Shown: in pieces, positions 1 through 9,221 of the stretch
How positions within the stretch are numbered: the stretch's first letter is position 1
Layout of the letters: every line of letters starts with the position of its first letter
NCBI RefSeq assembly: GCF_014646275.1
Contig: NZ_BMND01000018.1
Location: forward strand, 1-64,000
DNA from: Streptomyces kronopolitis
GTDB lineage: Bacteria; Actinomycetota; Actinomycetes; Streptomycetales; Streptomycetaceae
Direction of reading: 5' to 3'
Length of the DNA: 64,000 nt
Made by a program: the position numbers and the translations under genes
Notes under the pieces: generated by a model
What the model was told of the DNA's origin: nothing
The model's database searches: none
The model's input: the letters and a program-made list of their open reading frames with translations, nothing else

Positions 1-35
1 CGGCCGGCGCGGTGGGCGTCACGGGCGGCGCCGGG

Positions 36-221
36 TCAGGCGGTGGCGCGGCGGATCCGCGCCCACCGGTCCCGTGCCCTCACCGGCCGTTCGGGTTCGT
101 CGCCCCCGGGGCGGGCGGCGGTGTCCCGGCCGGCCACCGCCGAGCGCGCCAGGCGCTGCCGGTCGGCCGCGCGGCGCAGCTCTTCGTGACGGACCCGGAT
201 CTCCAGCTCGGAGCGGTACAT
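36..221 (-). CDS. Small charged hypothetical protein (61 aa)
   Basis: Function not recognised. The product is short, rich in Arg, Glu and Ala, and looks helical, with no signal peptide or membrane segment. The ATG at 221 is preferred because GGAGA lies 4 nt upstream on the minus strand; longer readings upstream lack a ribosome site and have unnatural composition. It is probably a small cytosolic protein of the kind common in Streptomyces, but no function can be assigned from sequence alone. Confidence 0.5.
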   Translation of the reverse strand: MYRSELEIRVRHEELRRAADRQRLARSAVAGRDTAARPGGDEPERPVRARDRWARIRRATA

Positions 222-472
222 GGTGTCTCCCTGACGACGGTGAGGTGCTGGGGTGCTGCCTCGACGGCTTGCCGAGGTACCCCCAGCCTCGTCGCCAAGG
301 GGGGCCCGCCACATCGGGAAGGTTCCCGATCTCCGCGCCGGCACGGTCCTTAGAATCCGGCGCCGGGAGCCGCGGGGATGCCTAGGGAGGACGGGTGCGT
401 GCCCTAGGGCGCCCGGGAACCGATGGCGGGCGCGGCCTGCGGGCCACTGGCGCCGACCCCCGGAAAACGGCG

Positions 473-501
473 AAGACCCACCGGCAGAACCGGTGGGTCT
501 T
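473..501 (-). terminator. Intrinsic terminator hairpin
   Basis: A perfect 12-bp stem (AAGACCCACCGG pairing with CCGGTGGGTCTT) closes a 5-nt loop. It starts 29 nt beyond the stop of the membrane protein gene at 530-1204 and probably ends that transcript. The outer A-T pairs supply a short U-tract on the minus-strand transcript. Confidence 0.8.
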
Positions 502-529
502 CCGTCGGCGGCCCGTGGGCCATGGCTCC

Positions 530-1204
530 TTACGGGGCCGCGGGGCCGCCGCCGGCTCCGGCTCCTGCTCCGGCGCCCTGCGGGACGGCGGGCATGCCGG
601 CGAACAGGTCGAAGTACATGCCGGCGGAGATCAGGATCCCCAGGACGCCGAGCGCCAGCCCGCCCCAGGCCACGGCCCGCACCCAGGTGGCGCGGCGGCC
701 GGTGAGCACCACCACGGCGGCGATCACGGCGAGCAGCGCGAAGAGGCCGTTGACCAGCGCGGTGGTGTGCCAGGGCGTGCCGTACATGGCGGCGATCTGG
801 TCCCTGGTCTTGCCGGCCTGGAGGTTGATCTGGCCCATCACGTTCTGCCGCTCGGCCATGAGGGTGCCCAGCCAGGTGCCGGTCACGGAGGCGAGGCCGA
901 GCCCCGCGGCGACCACGGCACCGGCGCCGGCGGCAACCGTGCCGGTGGCCCCGGCGGGCGCGGCCTTCCCGTCCACGCCCCCGTCGGCCTCCTCGTCGTC
1001 CCGCTCGCTGTCCTCGTCCTGCTCGGCGAGGGCCGCGTTGTCATCGGGCTCTTCGTCCGCCTTGGCGGCGGCCTTCGCGGCCGCTTCCGCCTCGGTGGTC
1101 TCCGGGATCGCAGCAGTGTCCGTCGCCGCGTCGGTCCCCGTGGCCGTCTGGGCCGGCACGGTCGTCTCGTCGGTTCGCTTTTCGGTCGTCCTGGTCGTTC
1201 CCAT
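530..1204 (-). CDS. Membrane protein with acidic disordered N-terminus
   Basis: Predicted 224-aa integral membrane protein of unknown function. Residues 1-90 are low-complexity, Ala/Glu/Asp/Thr-rich and probably cytosolic. Three hydrophobic segments follow, the last two being about residues 150-172 and 178-203. The C-terminus is Gly/Ala/Pro-rich. The ATG at 1204 starts the reading that begins MGTTRTTEK; longer upstream readings are arginine/proline-rich and non-native. It is followed by a strong terminator. The MMPL gene lies upstream in the same direction, 116 nt away. Confidence 0.7.
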   Translation of the reverse strand: MGTTRTTEKRTDETTVPAQTATGTDAATDTAAIPETTEAEAAAKAAAKADEEPDDNAALAEQDEDSERDDEEADGGVDGKAAPAGATGTVAAGAGAVVAAGLGLASVTGTWLGTLMAERQNVMGQINLQAGKTRDQIAAMYGTPWHTTALVNGLFALLAVIAAVVVLTGRRATWVRAVAWGGLALGVLGILISAGMYFDLFAGMPAVPQGAGAGAGAGGGPAAP

Positions 1205-1320
1205 GGGCGCGACCGTAGGTGCCGTGTCTGAGAGTCGGATGAGAACGGCTCCGGGAGGCGGCCGACGGGCGGCGGCGCGCCGTCCGGGCGGTCCGCCGCG
1301 GCGCGGCCGGCGGCCCTGAT

Positions 1321-3570
1321 TCAGGCTTCCACCAGCGGCTTCTCGCCGTCCCGCGGGTGCCCGGCGGCGGCCTGCTCCGGCGGTGGCTCGATGCTGATCC
1401 GGGGCAGCCACCGGCCGAGCCAGGACGGCAGCCACCAGTTCGCGCCGCCCAGCAGATGCATCAGGGCGGGCACCAGCAGCGTACGGAGCACGAAGGCGTC
1501 CAGGGCGACGGCGGCGGCCAGGCCGATGCCGAACATGGCGATGGTGCGGTCACCGCTGAGGATGAAGGCCCCGAACACCGCGATCATGATGACCGCCGCC
1601 GAGTTGATCACCCGGCTGGTCTCGGTGAGGCCGACCCGTACCGCCCGCCGGTTGTCGCCGGTCAGCTGCCACTCCTCGTACATCCGGGAGACCAGGAAGA
1701 CCTGGTAGTCCATGGACAGCCCGAAGAGCACCGAGACCATGATGACCGGCAGGAACGGTTCGATCGGCCCGGCGCTGCCCAGCCCCAGCAGCTCGCTGCC
1801 CCAGCCCCACTGGAAGACCGCGACGACGATCCCGAACGACGAGGCGACCGCGGCGATGTTCATCAGCGCGGCCTTCACCGGGACGCCGATGCTGCGGAAG
1901 GCGAACAGCAGCAGCACCGAGCCCAGGGCGATGACCATGCCGATGAACAGCGGCAGCTTGCCGACGATGATCCCGGCGAAGTCGTCGTAGCTGGCGGTGA
2001 TGCCGCCGACCCGCACCTGGAGCGTGGTCCCGCGCGCCGCCTCCGGGAGCACCTCGCCGCGCAGCCGGGCCACCAGGTCGGAGGTCTGCCGCGACTGCGG
2101 CGAGCTGTCCGGCACGACGGTGATCACGCCGGTGCCGCGGCCGCCGTTGAACTCGGGGCCGCTGACCTGGGCGACGCCGGGCACCTCGCGCAGCCGGTGC
2201 GGCAGCTTGTCGAAGGCGATCCGGTCCTTGGCGCCGTCCAGGGTGCCGACGAGCGTCAGCGGCCCGTTGAACCCGGGGCCGAAGCCGCTGCCCGCGTGCG
2301 CGCCGGGACCGCCGCCCGCCAGCAGGTCGTACGCCTTGCGGGTGGTGGAGGTGGCCGGGTTGTTGCCCTGGTCGGAGGTGCCCAGATGCAGGCCGAAGGC
2401 GGGCAGCGCCAGGACCAGCATGACGACGGCCGCGGTCAGGCCCAGTAGCTTGGGGTGCCGTTCGACGAAGCCGGACCAGCGGGCGGCGATGCCGGAGGCC
2501 TTCTCGCGGCGCGGTCCGTGCGCGGCCAGCTGCCGGCGCTCGCGGCGGCTCAGCGCCCGCGTCCCGATCAGCCCGAGCAGCGCCGGCAGCAGGGTGACGG
2601 AGGCGGCCACGGTCAGGACGACGGTGAGCGAGGCGGCGAGCGCGACGCCGTTGAGGAAGCTCAGCCGCAGGACCAGCATGCCCAGCAGGGCGATGCAGAC
2701 CGTGGCCCCGGCGAAGACGACCGCGCGCCCGGACGAGGCGGCGGCGCGGGTGGCGGCCTCGTCGACGGACAGGCCCGCCCGCAGGCCCTTGCGGTGCCGG
2801 GTGACGATGAAGAGCGCGTAGTCGATGCCGACGCCCAGGCCGATCAGCATCCCGAGCATCGGGGCGAAGTCGGCGACGGTCATCGCATGGCTGAGCAGCG
2901 CGATGCCGGCCGAGGCGGTGCCGACGGCGGCCACCGCGGTGAGGATCGGCAGGAAGGTCGCGGCGAGCGATCCGAAGGCGAGGAAGAGCACCACGGCCGC
3001 GGCGCACAGCCCGATGATCTCCGGCAGCTGGGCGTGCGGCGCCTCGGTCACCGCGATCCCGGCGCCGCCCAGTTCGACCCGCAGGCCGTCGCCGGACGCG
3101 CGCCGCGCGGTGTCGACGACCGTGCGGACCTGCCCGGCGTCCAGCTCGTCGGTGGACCGGTCGAAGACCACGGAGGCATAGGCGGTGCGCCCGTCCTTGC
3201 TGATCTGCCGCCCGCCCGCCGCGTGGGAGGCGCCCGCCGCGGGCCGGTCGTAGGGGCTGCGCACCTCGGCGACGCCGGGCAGCCGGGCGACCTTCTCCAG
3301 AGTGTGCGTCATCGTCTTGGTGACCGCGCCGGAGCGCACCGTCCCGGAGTCCGTGTGCCACACGATGGTATCGCTGTCGCCGGACCGCCCGGGGAACTCC
3401 TTGGCCAGCAGCGCGGAGGCCTGGCTGGACTCGGTCCCGGGCACCTCGTAGTTGTTGGAGTACGCGGACCCCGTCAGCCCCGCTGCGACGGCGACCCCCG
3501 CGAACGCGGCGAGCCACAGCAGCAGCACCACGATGCGGCGCCGGAGGCACCACCGAGCCAGAGCGGTCAC
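1321..3570 (-). CDS. MMPL-family (RND) transporter
   Basis: A 749-aa proton-driven exporter of the MMPL family, which typically moves lipids, siderophores or hydrophobic drugs out of the cell. Two MMPL halves are visible, each with a large extracytoplasmic loop and a TM bundle. The proton-relay Asp-Tyr pairs appear as GVGIDYALF and GLSMDYQVF. A GTG at 3570 gives a protein starting VTALARWCLRRR, whose positive residues precede the first TM helix. Longer readings add about 50 non-family residues. Length matches the family. Substrate is unknown, and no regulator lies next to it. Confidence 0.9.
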   Translation of the reverse strand: MTALARWCLRRRIVVLLLWLAAFAGVAVAAGLTGSAYSNNYEVPGTESSQASALLAKEFPGRSGDSDTIVWHTDSGTVRSGAVTKTMTHTLEKVARLPGVAEVRSPYDRPAAGASHAAGGRQISKDGRTAYASVVFDRSTDELDAGQVRTVVDTARRASGDGLRVELGGAGIAVTEAPHAQLPEIIGLCAAAVVLFLAFGSLAATFLPILTAVAAVGTASAGIALLSHAMTVADFAPMLGMLIGLGVGIDYALFIVTRHRKGLRAGLSVDEAATRAAASSGRAVVFAGATVCIALLGMLVLRLSFLNGVALAASLTVVLTVAASVTLLPALLGLIGTRALSRRERRQLAAHGPRREKASGIAARWSGFVERHPKLLGLTAAVVMLVLALPAFGLHLGTSDQGNNPATSTTRKAYDLLAGGGPGAHAGSGFGPGFNGPLTLVGTLDGAKDRIAFDKLPHRLREVPGVAQVSGPEFNGGRGTGVITVVPDSSPQSRQTSDLVARLRGEVLPEAARGTTLQVRVGGITASYDDFAGIIVGKLPLFIGMVIALGSVLLLFAFRSIGVPVKAALMNIAAVASSFGIVVAVFQWGWGSELLGLGSAGPIEPFLPVIMVSVLFGLSMDYQVFLVSRMYEEWQLTGDNRRAVRVGLTETSRVINSAAVIMIAVFGAFILSGDRTIAMFGIGLAAAVALDAFVLRTLLVPALMHLLGGANWWLPSWLGRWLPRISIEPPPEQAAAGHPRDGEKPLVEA

Positions 3571-3832
3571 GGACCTCGTCTGCTTCCCGGGTCGTGCGTC
3601 GATCTCTCCCGAGGACGGGTGGTGCCGAGCGCGGATGAACGATGAAGTGAAAGAGCGGCAAAGAGCAGCGGTGAACGGCGGGGCGGCAGCGGCCTGCCGG
3701 GCGCCTCCGGAGAGGGCCCGTCCCACCTGTTCGGACCTGTTCCGAGCAGGGTCGCAGCCCGAAAAGATCCTTTGACGGCTTTGTGGACTTCCCCACAGAC
3801 GGGGAAAGCGGGAACTCTTCGCCGCGTCCGGG

Positions 3833-3860
3833 CCTGCCGGGCAGCCACTCGCCCGGCAGG
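3833..3860 (-). terminator. Terminator after phospholipase C gene
   Basis: A 10-bp GC stem (CCTGCCGGGC with GCCCGGCAGG) closes an 8-nt loop and begins 11 nt past the phospholipase stop codon. No clear T-tract follows, which is usual for Streptomyces terminators. Confidence 0.6.
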
Positions 3861-3870
3861 CACCCGCCCC

Positions 3871-5973
3871 TCAGCCGGTGACCGACTCCTCCCCGTTCTC
3901 CAGGTGCCCCATCAGCCGCCGGTGGAAGGACGCGTCCTCGGCGACCGTGAGGCCGAGGTCGTACCAGCCGTGCGCGTCCCGGGTGTCGTGGGCGACGGTG
4001 CGCACGGCGCCGGCCCGCACCGTCACGGTGCGCGGCGCCGCCTCCCCGTACGCCAGCGGGCCGAGCGTGAGGGTCAGCGCGGCGCGGCCGGGGTTGGTGA
4101 CGGTCAGGTGGAGGGTGCGCCGCGCGGCGTCGATCCGGGTGGCGATGCCCAGGGCCGCGGCCGCGCCCCGCGCCGTCCCGGCGAACTCCCGCCGGAAGCC
4201 GTTCGGTCCGGTCACGGTGAACTGGTAGGTACCACCCTTTACCGGGACATCCCACTCGCCCGCGCCGTGCACCTCGCGATGCTGCGGCGCGTCCCACTCC
4301 TTCGCGTACGGATAGAGCGCCAGGTGCGCCGAGGCCCGCCCGGCGTTGCGCACGGCCAGCCGGAAGACCGCCGCGCCCGGGTCGAAGCCGCCGTCGGCGT
4401 CCGGCTGGTAGGGCAGCGCCCTGGCCGGCCGGCTGCCGGGCTCCTGCCGGGGCAGCGCTTGGTGCAGCGGCGGCCACGGCGACCAGCGCCCGGTGAACTC
4501 GGGGACCGCGCCCGGCCGGTGCACCGCCGGCTGCCGGCGCCCGCGCGAGAAGTCGAAGGCGGTGGTCAGATCCCCGCAGACGGTACGCCGCCAGGCGCTG
4601 ATGTTCGGCTCCGCGATCCCCGTCCAGCGCTCCAGGAACCGGGTGATCGAGGTGTGGTCGAAGACCTGCGAGCAGGCGTAGCCGCCCACCGACCAAGGCG
4701 AGATGACCAGCATCGGCACCCGGATGCCCAGCCCGGTCGGCAGCCCCTGCCAGAACTCCCCGTCCGTGCCGGGCGGCGGCACCGGCGGCGGCACATGGTC
4801 GAAGAACCCGTCGTTCTCGTCGTAGGTCAGGAAGAGGGCGGTGTGCCGCCAGACGTCCGGGTGTCCGCCGAGGGCGTCCAGCACCCGGTAGACGAGGGTG
4901 GCGCTCGCGGCCGGGGAGGACGCCCCGGGGTGCTCGGAATCGGCGGCGGACGGGACGAGGTAGGACACCTCGGGCAGCGTGCCGGCCGCCACGTCGGCGG
5001 CGAAGGCGGTGGCGGTGCTGCCCGGCGCGCCGCGCCGCAGCGCCCGCTCGAACAGGCTCCGCTCGCCGCGGTCCAGGCCCGCCACGCCCTCCTCCAGCAG
5101 CGCCTGGAGACGGGCCCGCCCGGCCTCGTCCGCGCCGGCCGCCTTGGCATAGAAGGCGGTCATGGTGTGCACCCCGTCCGCCTTCCCCAGGGCCTTCCTC
5201 GCGACCGCCTTGAAGCCGGCGAAGAACTCCAGGTTGTTGTCGGTGAAGTTGTCCCACTCCTGGTAGACCCGCCAACTGCGGCCGGCCTTCTCCAGTCGCT
5301 CGGGGTAGGTGGTCCAGGTGTAGCCGGTGTGGGTGTCCTCCTCGTAGGCGTCGTTGCCCACCGCCCGTGCGCCGCTGGGCTCGAAGCCCGTCCAGCCGCT
5401 CACCAGGTGGTTGCGGTTGGGGCTGGTGGAGGAGTGGATGGCGGAGTGGTAGGCGTCGCAGACGGTGAAGGTGTCGGCCAGTTCGTGGTGGAGCGGGATG
5501 TCCTGCCGGTCGTAATGCGCCATCGTGGCGGCCGTCTTGGCGGTGACCCAGCCGTTCATCCAGCCGCCGTGCCAGGCCACCGCCCCGCCGAGCCAGCTGT
5601 GGTCCAGCGCCCCGATGTACTGGAGGTCCTTCTTCTGCGCGGCGGCCGCCGCGCGCACCGGGAAGGGCAGCACGGTGCCCAGGCCCAGCAGCCCCGGCTG
5701 CTCGTACACGCTGCGGCCGCCGGGAAGTTCGACGGCGTTGCGGTCGGCGTAGCCGCGGACGCCGCGCAGCGTCCCGAAGTAGTGGTCGAAGGAACGGTTC
5801 TCCTGCATCAGCACGACGACGTGCCGGATGTCCGCCGGACCTTCCCCGCCCCGCGCCGGCCGTGCCGCGTCGGCCGCCAGCGCCCGCTGCAACGACGGCG
5901 GCAGCAGCGAGCCGGCCACCGCCGCCCCCGCCGCCGCTCCCAGTACCCGTCTACGAGACCACTCCGCTGCCAC
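3871..5973 (-). CDS. Phosphocholine-preferring phospholipase C, Tat-secreted
   Basis: A 700-aa enzyme of the bacterial non-zinc phospholipase C / acid phosphatase superfamily, which cleaves phosphatidylcholine or sphingomyelin to release the phosphorylated head group outside the cell. It has a twin-arginine signal (SRRRVLG, residues 6-12) and the family active-site motif ENRSFDHYFG near residue 57. A long catalytic domain is followed by two repeats of the C-terminal beta domain typical of the family (from about residue 500). The GTG at 5973 is preceded by GGGAGG. Phosphate-starvation control is common for such genes, but I could not confirm a PHO box. Confidence 0.9.
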   Translation of the reverse strand: MAAEWSRRRVLGAAAGAAVAGSLLPPSLQRALAADAARPARGGEGPADIRHVVVLMQENRSFDHYFGTLRGVRGYADRNAVELPGGRSVYEQPGLLGLGTVLPFPVRAAAAAQKKDLQYIGALDHSWLGGAVAWHGGWMNGWVTAKTAATMAHYDRQDIPLHHELADTFTVCDAYHSAIHSSTSPNRNHLVSGWTGFEPSGARAVGNDAYEEDTHTGYTWTTYPERLEKAGRSWRVYQEWDNFTDNNLEFFAGFKAVARKALGKADGVHTMTAFYAKAAGADEAGRARLQALLEEGVAGLDRGERSLFERALRRGAPGSTATAFAADVAAGTLPEVSYLVPSAADSEHPGASSPAASATLVYRVLDALGGHPDVWRHTALFLTYDENDGFFDHVPPPVPPPGTDGEFWQGLPTGLGIRVPMLVISPWSVGGYACSQVFDHTSITRFLERWTGIAEPNISAWRRTVCGDLTTAFDFSRGRRQPAVHRPGAVPEFTGRWSPWPPLHQALPRQEPGSRPARALPYQPDADGGFDPGAAVFRLAVRNAGRASAHLALYPYAKEWDAPQHREVHGAGEWDVPVKGGTYQFTVTGPNGFRREFAGTARGAAAALGIATRIDAARRTLHLTVTNPGRAALTLTLGPLAYGEAAPRTVTVRAGAVRTVAHDTRDAHGWYDLGLTVAEDASFHRRLMGHLENGEESVTG

Positions 5974-6194
5974 TCCCGACCTCCCAGTCGACGGCCCGCG
6001 CCGCGCACCCGCCCGTCCCGGTGCGACGCGGCGACGGGGACGGTAGCGGACGGACCCGCCGGAGGACAGGCATACGGGAGGCCAACTTTGCTTCTTTCAG
6101 GGCCTGTTGCACCGGATACCGGATATGGCCGATTCCGCGCGGCCCAGAGGGAGGACGGCGGCGCACCACCCAAGTCCCCCGCGCGCCGGACCCC

Positions 6195-6222
6195 TTGACC
6201 GCCCAATTGGTCTGAACCATTC
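6195..6222 (+). promoter_or_regulatory. Chitinase promoter with DasR-responsive (dre-like) operator
   Basis: The core TGGTCTGAACCA at 6208-6219 matches 10 of 12 positions of the Streptomyces chitinase operator core TGGTCTAGACCA, which is bound by the N-acetylglucosamine-responsive GntR regulator DasR. A TTGACC hexamer at 6195-6200 could be the -35 element, so a bound regulator would overlap the promoter. No convincing -10 was found. The site lies about 75 nt upstream of the chitinase start. Confidence 0.7.
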
Positions 6223-6223
6223 T

Positions 6224-6244
6224 GTGGCCAGAAGCGGTGGCCAC
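6224..6244. promoter_or_regulatory. Inverted repeat in chitinase leader
   Basis: GTGGCCA (6224-6230) and TGGCCAC (6238-6244) form a perfect 7-bp inverted repeat around a 7-nt centre, 1 nt downstream of the dre-like site. It could be a second operator or a leader hairpin; no regulator can be named. Confidence 0.4.
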
Positions 6245-6295
6245 CGTCTCGCAGCAGCTCTCCCCGTGTTTCCCCCTTCGGCACTGGAGACCGCC

Positions 6296-8008
6296 ATGCC
6301 TCGCACCGCGCACCCCCGCCCACCCCGCCGCAGACGCCTGCTCACGGCGGCGCTGACCGCCCTCGCCGCCGCCGCGGCCACCCTCGCCGGCTCCGCCCCG
6401 GCCACCGCCGCCGAGGTCAACGCCGCCCGGAACGCGGGCTACGAATCCGGCCTGAGCGACTGGACCTGTTCCGCGGGCAGCGGCAGCACCGTCGGCTCAC
6501 CCGTCCACAGCGGCAGCGGCGCCCTCCGGGCCACCCCCACCGCCGCCGACAACGCCACCTGCTCCCAGACCGTCGCCGTCCGCCCCGGCTCGACCTACAC
6601 CCTCAGCGCCTACGTCCAGGGTTCCTACGTCTACCTGGGCGCCTCCGGCACCGGCAGCACGGACGTCTCCACCTGGACCCCGTCGGCCACCGGCTGGCAG
6701 CAGCTCAGCACCACCTTTACCACCGGCCCCGGGACCACCTCGGTCACCGTCTACACCCACGGCTGGTACGGGCAACCCGCCTATTTTGCCGACGACTTCA
6801 GCGTCCTGGGGCCCGACGGCGGGGGCGGCACCGACCCCGGGCCACAGGTCCCGGACGCGCCCGGCGGCCTCACCGCCGGCGCGGTGACCCCGTCCTCCGT
6901 GGCGCTGTCCTGGACCCCGGTCCCCGGCGCCACCGGTTACACCGTCTACCGCGACGGCACCCGGTACGCGGCGGTGAGCGGGGCGTCCGCGACGGTCACC
7001 GGCCTGGCCGCCGCCACCTCCTACCGCTTCCAGGTGTCGGCCACCAACGCCGCCGGAGAATCGGCCCGTTCGGCGCAGATCACGGCCACCACGGCCCCCT
7101 CCGGAAGCGGCGGCTCCCCGTCCGTCCCCCGGCACGCGGTCACCGGCTACTGGCAGAACTTCAACAACGGCGCGACCGTCCAGAAGATCAGCGACGTGCC
7201 CTCCGGGTACGACATCATCGCGGTGGCCTTCGCGGACGCGACGAGCACCCCGGGCGCCGTGACGTTCTCCCTCGACTCGGCCGGCCTCGGCGGCTACACG
7301 GTCGACCAGTTCAAGGCCGACATCAAGGCCAAGCAGGCGGCGGGGAAGTCGGTGGTCCTCTCCATCGGCGGCGAGCGCGGCACCATCTCCGTCAACGACG
7401 CCGCCTCGGCGGCCCACTTCGCCGACAGCGCCTACGCCCTCATGCAGGAGTACGGCTTCGACGGCGTCGACATCGACCTGGAGAACGGCCTCGACCCGAC
7501 CTATATGAGCCAGGCGCTGCGTTCGCTCTCCCAGAAGGCGGGCGGCCACCTCGTCCTCACCATGGCACCCCAGACCCTCGACATGCAGTCCACCTCGGCC
7601 GGCTACTTCCGGACCGCGCTGAACGTGAAGGACATCCTCACCGTCGTCAACATGCAGTACTACAACAGCGGTTCGATGCTCGGCTGCGACGGCAAGGTCT
7701 ACGCGCAGGGCACCGTCGACTTCCTCACCGCCCTGGCCTGCATCCAGCTGGAGGGCGGCCTCGCCCCCTCCCAGGTGGGCCTGGGCCTGCCCGCCTCCCC
7801 CCGGGGCGCGGGCAGCGGCTATGTCGCCCCGTCCGTCGTCAATGCCGCCCTGGACTGCCTCACCCAGGGCACCTCCTGCGGCTCCTTCAAGCCGGCCAGG
7901 ACCTACCCGGACCTGCGGGGCGCGATGACCTGGTCGACCAACTGGGACGCGGCGAACGGCAACGCCTGGTCGAACGCGGTCGGCCCGCACGTGCACGGCC
8001 TGCCGTAG
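6296..8008 (+). CDS. Secreted chitinase: CBM, FnIII and GH18 domains
   Basis: A 570-aa secreted endochitinase. Residues 1-40 are a signal peptide with an arginine-rich start and Ala-rich core. Residues 40-172 form a beta-sandwich carbohydrate-binding module, 186-268 a fibronectin type III domain, and 280-570 the GH18 barrel. The catalytic DxxDxDxE motif is intact as DGVDIDLE (389-396), with Glu396 as acid/base. The ATG at 6296 follows GGAGA. The dre-like operator upstream indicates induction by chitin breakdown products through DasR. The module order matches Streptomyces chitinases; which paralogue it is cannot be decided here. Confidence 0.93.
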   Translation: MPRTAHPRPPRRRRLLTAALTALAAAAATLAGSAPATAAEVNAARNAGYESGLSDWTCSAGSGSTVGSPVHSGSGALRATPTAADNATCSQTVAVRPGSTYTLSAYVQGSYVYLGASGTGSTDVSTWTPSATGWQQLSTTFTTGPGTTSVTVYTHGWYGQPAYFADDFSVLGPDGGGGTDPGPQVPDAPGGLTAGAVTPSSVALSWTPVPGATGYTVYRDGTRYAAVSGASATVTGLAAATSYRFQVSATNAAGESARSAQITATTAPSGSGGSPSVPRHAVTGYWQNFNNGATVQKISDVPSGYDIIAVAFADATSTPGAVTFSLDSAGLGGYTVDQFKADIKAKQAAGKSVVLSIGGERGTISVNDAASAAHFADSAYALMQEYGFDGVDIDLENGLDPTYMSQALRSLSQKAGGHLVLTMAPQTLDMQSTSAGYFRTALNVKDILTVVNMQYYNSGSMLGCDGKVYAQGTVDFLTALACIQLEGGLAPSQVGLGLPASPRGAGSGYVAPSVVNAALDCLTQGTSCGSFKPARTYPDLRGAMTWSTNWDAANGNAWSNAVGPHVHGLP

Positions 8009-8031
8009 CGGCCCGCCCCGCGCGCGGCCGT

Positions 8032-8046
8032 CCCCGGAGGCCGGGG
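8032..8046. terminator. Small hairpin between convergent genes
   Basis: CCCCGG and CCGGGG pair around a 3-nt loop in the 46-bp gap between the chitinase and the DsbA-fold gene, which converge here. It may act as a weak bidirectional terminator. Confidence 0.4.
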
Positions 8047-8054
8047 CGTGCGGA

Positions 8055-8813
8055 TCACGGCGCGGCCGCCGCGGCGACGCGCCGTGCCTCCGCGTTCACC
8101 AGGGAGGTCAGCTTGCCGGGCGTCAGTTGGGCAGTGGGGACGGGAAGAGGGCGGCCGTTGATCCGGACGACCGGAACCTCCCCCAGGCCCGCGGCGGCGA
8201 ACGCGGACTGCGACTCCGCGACCCAGCCCTTTCGCTCGTTGCGGTCGACACACAGCTCAAAGGTGTCGTGATTGATCTTGCCGGCCTTCTTCGCCAGGTC
8301 CGACAGCAGCTTGCGGTCCTTCAGCGCGTCATGGGCGGGAGCGGGCTGGTGCTGCCATATCTGCTCCATGAACGGGGCCAGCCGACCCTGGTCCTGCGCG
8401 CAGGCGGCCGCCGCGGCCGCTTCCGCCGCCCCGCTCCCGCCGTACTGCTTGTCGCTCTGCGTGACGAGGTGGTGGTTGATCTGGAGCTGGCCGGACGCGA
8501 GGAGCCGGGCGAACGTGTCCGCGTACCGCTGGGCGAATTCCCGGGACTGCGGGCTGCGCGGGTCCTCGTACACCGTGAGCGTCACCGGCACGGTCGGCCG
8601 GTCCGGCAGGTCGAGCTTCGTCCCGCCGCTCGGCCCCACCGCGCCCTTCGGCGCGTTCACCGCGGTCCCCTCATGGGCGCGGGCGACCTGGCCGACCGCC
8701 GCCGCCACCGCGCAGACCAACCCGAAGCCCACGGCGGTGATCCCGTAAAGGCGCCAGTTCCTCCGCGGCCCGCCAGCACCCTTCCGAGTCGCCTTGCCGC
8801 CGTCTTCGCTCAT
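8055..8813 (-). CDS. Membrane-anchored DsbA/thioredoxin-fold protein lacking CxxC
   Basis: A 252-aa protein with one N-terminal TM anchor (about residues 20-42) and an extracytoplasmic DsbA-like domain. The usual active-site pattern is YEDF-x-CPxC; here it reads VYEDPRSPQSREF, with serine in both cysteine positions. The later cis-proline region (EVPVVRING) is present, so the fold looks intact. It therefore cannot do dithiol-disulfide exchange at that site and may bind or scaffold a partner. The ATG at 8813 lacks a strong ribosome site; a longer form beginning MVQWLLMK is possible. Similar cysteine-less proteins exist in Streptomyces. Confidence 0.75.
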   Translation of the reverse strand: MSEDGGKATRKGAGGPRRNWRLYGITAVGFGLVCAVAAAVGQVARAHEGTAVNAPKGAVGPSGGTKLDLPDRPTVPVTLTVYEDPRSPQSREFAQRYADTFARLLASGQLQINHHLVTQSDKQYGGSGAAEAAAAAACAQDQGRLAPFMEQIWQHQPAPAHDALKDRKLLSDLAKKAGKINHDTFELCVDRNERKGWVAESQSAFAAAGLGEVPVVRINGRPLPVPTAQLTPGKLTSLVNAEARRVAAAAAP

Positions 8814-9096
8814 CCCCGCAGAGGACAAAATGCGCCCTTCATCCCTTACCTCCGACGTGCGCGACAAGCCCCTGCCGTCCGCACCGCCGGTCTTCATCAG
8901 CAGCCACTGCACCAACAGTCGCCACTCCGGTCACCCGTCGAGTGTGCCAACGGGAAGCCCCGCGACCGCTTGAAGTGTCGCGCGCGACGACATCCCCGGA
9001 TGCGGACCGCGGCGGGCCACCCCCGAGGCGACGGACGGCCCTTGCGCACACACACTCCGTCACGACGCGACCCTCCCTCCATCACCCCCGCCTCAT

Positions 9097-9116
9097 CGTC
9101 TACAGTCCTGTAGACG
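9097..9116. promoter_or_regulatory. Perfect palindrome, BlaI/MecI-type operator candidate
   Basis: The arms CGTCTACAG and CTGTAGACG are perfect 9-bp inverted repeats with a 2-nt spacer. The TACA...TGTA core resembles operators of the BlaI/MecI/CopY winged-helix family. It lies about 105 nt upstream of the membrane protein start at 9222 and is the only strong regulatory signal in the 408-bp gap 8814-9221. No blaI gene is within the window, so the regulator would act in trans. Confidence 0.55.
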
Positions 9117-9221
9117 AAAGCCGGGCGATGTCGCGGCCGCTCACGCGTGGCCGGCTGCCCGGCATCCGACATGCAGAAGGTTGCCGACACGGCGCACCGC
9201 GCCGGGAGGGCGGACAGGACG

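Noticed and set aside
1550..6198. Very long open frames on both strands across the MMPL and phospholipase genes (over 800 codons)
   Set aside because: They are antisense or out-of-phase shadows of high-GC genes: Arg/Gly/Pro-rich, without family motifs, and stop-poor because stop codons are AT-rich.
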